Shown here: positions 34,494 to 35,065 of the stretch, one piece after another
Layout of the letters: the number at the start of each line of letters is the position of its first letter
Position numbering within the stretch: position 1 is the first letter of the stretch
From: Lutibacter sp. B1
GTDB taxonomy: Bacteria; Bacteroidota; Bacteroidia; Flavobacteriales; Flavobacteriaceae
NCBI RefSeq assembly: GCF_012524075.1
Contig: NZ_JAAZUI010000027.1
Span: 1 to 35,065 of the forward strand
Direction of reading: 5' to 3'
DNA length: 35,065 bases
Position numbers and translations under genes: made by a program
Notes under the pieces: model-generated
The model's input: only the letters and a program-made list of their open reading frames with translations
What the model was told of the DNA's origin: nothing
Databases searched by the model: none

Positions 34494-35065
34494 TTACTTC
34501 CAGAAAGCAGCATATAGAGCTACCAAAATAATCATAACAGCAAAAGCGCCTATGTTAAACTTCGGACTGGTTTTAAACAACTCTTTTGTTAACGGAATTC
34601 CTTTTGCATCATCCGCTCCTTTATGTTGGAAATAACTAACCATTGAAATCACTATCATAGTCAAAATAAAAGTATATCCCATTTGATCCATAAAAGGAAC
34701 ATCTACAAAAAATGAACTTGTTGACCATCCTTTTGGTGCTACCTTAAAATACATTGCTATAGGAATTGAAGCTAAAGCACCTACAATAGCTCCTTTGTTT
34801 GTTGTTTTTTTCCAGAATAGTCCTAACATAAATACCGCTAAAATACCCGGACTTACAACGCCTGTATATTCTTGTATAAATTGAAATGCCTGATCAATTC
34901 CTCCTAATAATGGTGCCATTATACAAGCAATTATCAAGGCAACTCCTGCTGAAATTCTACCCATATTTACTGTTGCTTTATCACTTGCATTTTTATTGAT
35001 ATATTGCTTATATATATCCATTGTAAAAATAGTAGATGTAGAGTTAAGCATAGATGCTAATGATG
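34494..35065 (-). CDS. Sodium:solute symporter family protein (C-terminal part)
   Basis: The gene runs off the window at 35065; only about the last 190 residues are present. The visible part has SLASMLNSTSTIFTMDIYK, the helix typical of SSS-family sugar/solute:Na+ symporters. Several membrane segments follow, including VVSPGILAVFMLGLFWKKTTNKGA (split by a short basic loop), and a C-terminal helix ending LYAAFWK. This layout matches SGLT-like bacterial symporters rather than proline permeases. The solute cannot be told. It is convergent with mnmE across a bidirectional terminator. Confidence 0.85.
   Translation of the reverse strand, partial: SLASMLNSTSTIFTMDIYKQYINKNASDKATVNMGRISAGVALIIACIMAPLLGGIDQAFQFIQEYTGVVSPGILAVFMLGLFWKKTTNKGAIVGALASIPIAMYFKVAPKGWSTSSFFVDVPFMDQMGYTFILTMIVISMVSYFQHKGADDAKGIPLTKELFKTSPKFNIGAFAVMIILVALYAAFWK

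Overview
The window looks like chromosome from a low-GC Flavobacteriia / Flavobacteriaceae-type member of the Bacteroidota. The evidence is the AT-rich sequence, start codons without Shine-Dalgarno motifs but with TAnnTTTG (-7) promoter boxes, flavobacterial-type versions of DnaX, PurL and PyrD, and abundant short palindromic repeats of a kind familiar from this group. The genus cannot be decided from the sequence alone. No tRNA, rRNA, phage, classical IS element or CRISPR array was seen.

Layout. 1-449: mosaic of palindromic repeats plus a structured RNA-like element. 450-9876 (minus strand): guaB, an HMG-CoA lyase-like gene, a LysE-family exporter, pyrD, pheT and recG, with repeats in several gaps. 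9981-12586: rsmB-like methyltransferase (+), DUF2461 gene (-) and a small membrane protein (+). 12662-20820 (minus strand): a complete histidine operon, leader-hisG-D-C-B-H-A-(GIY-YIG gene)-F-IE, preceded by a Bacteroidota promoter, a 17-residue leader peptide with four His codons and a classical attenuator. 20933-22152: a second GIY-YIG gene, a tandem array of about 90-bp palindromic units and a second copy of the RNA-like element. 22275-26090 (+): purL. 26178-32621 (+): two tandem long-chain acyl-CoA ligases, dnaX, miaE-like and a DUF4268 gene. 32778-34190 (+): mnmE. 34494-end (-): 3' part of a sodium:solute symporter.

The housekeeping genes are ordinary: purine (guaB, purL), pyrimidine (pyrD) and histidine synthesis, tRNA charging and modification, and replication/repair. 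The unusual part is the repeat population. Several hairpin families have arms that differ between copies but remain complementary, and three of them share the same outer frame (AGATT ... AATGACG). They mostly occur as inverted pairs, like bacterial REPINs. They fill every gap longer than about 30 bp inside the his operon, have displaced the hisH start codon, and have inserted in frame at three places in purL. One inverted pair encloses a small GIY-YIG nuclease gene with almost nothing else (14209-14559), and a second GIY-YIG gene is embedded in the tandem array. The main hypothesis offered is that these GIY-YIG proteins are domesticated or selfish partners of the palindromic elements, in the way RAYT proteins partner REP sequences.
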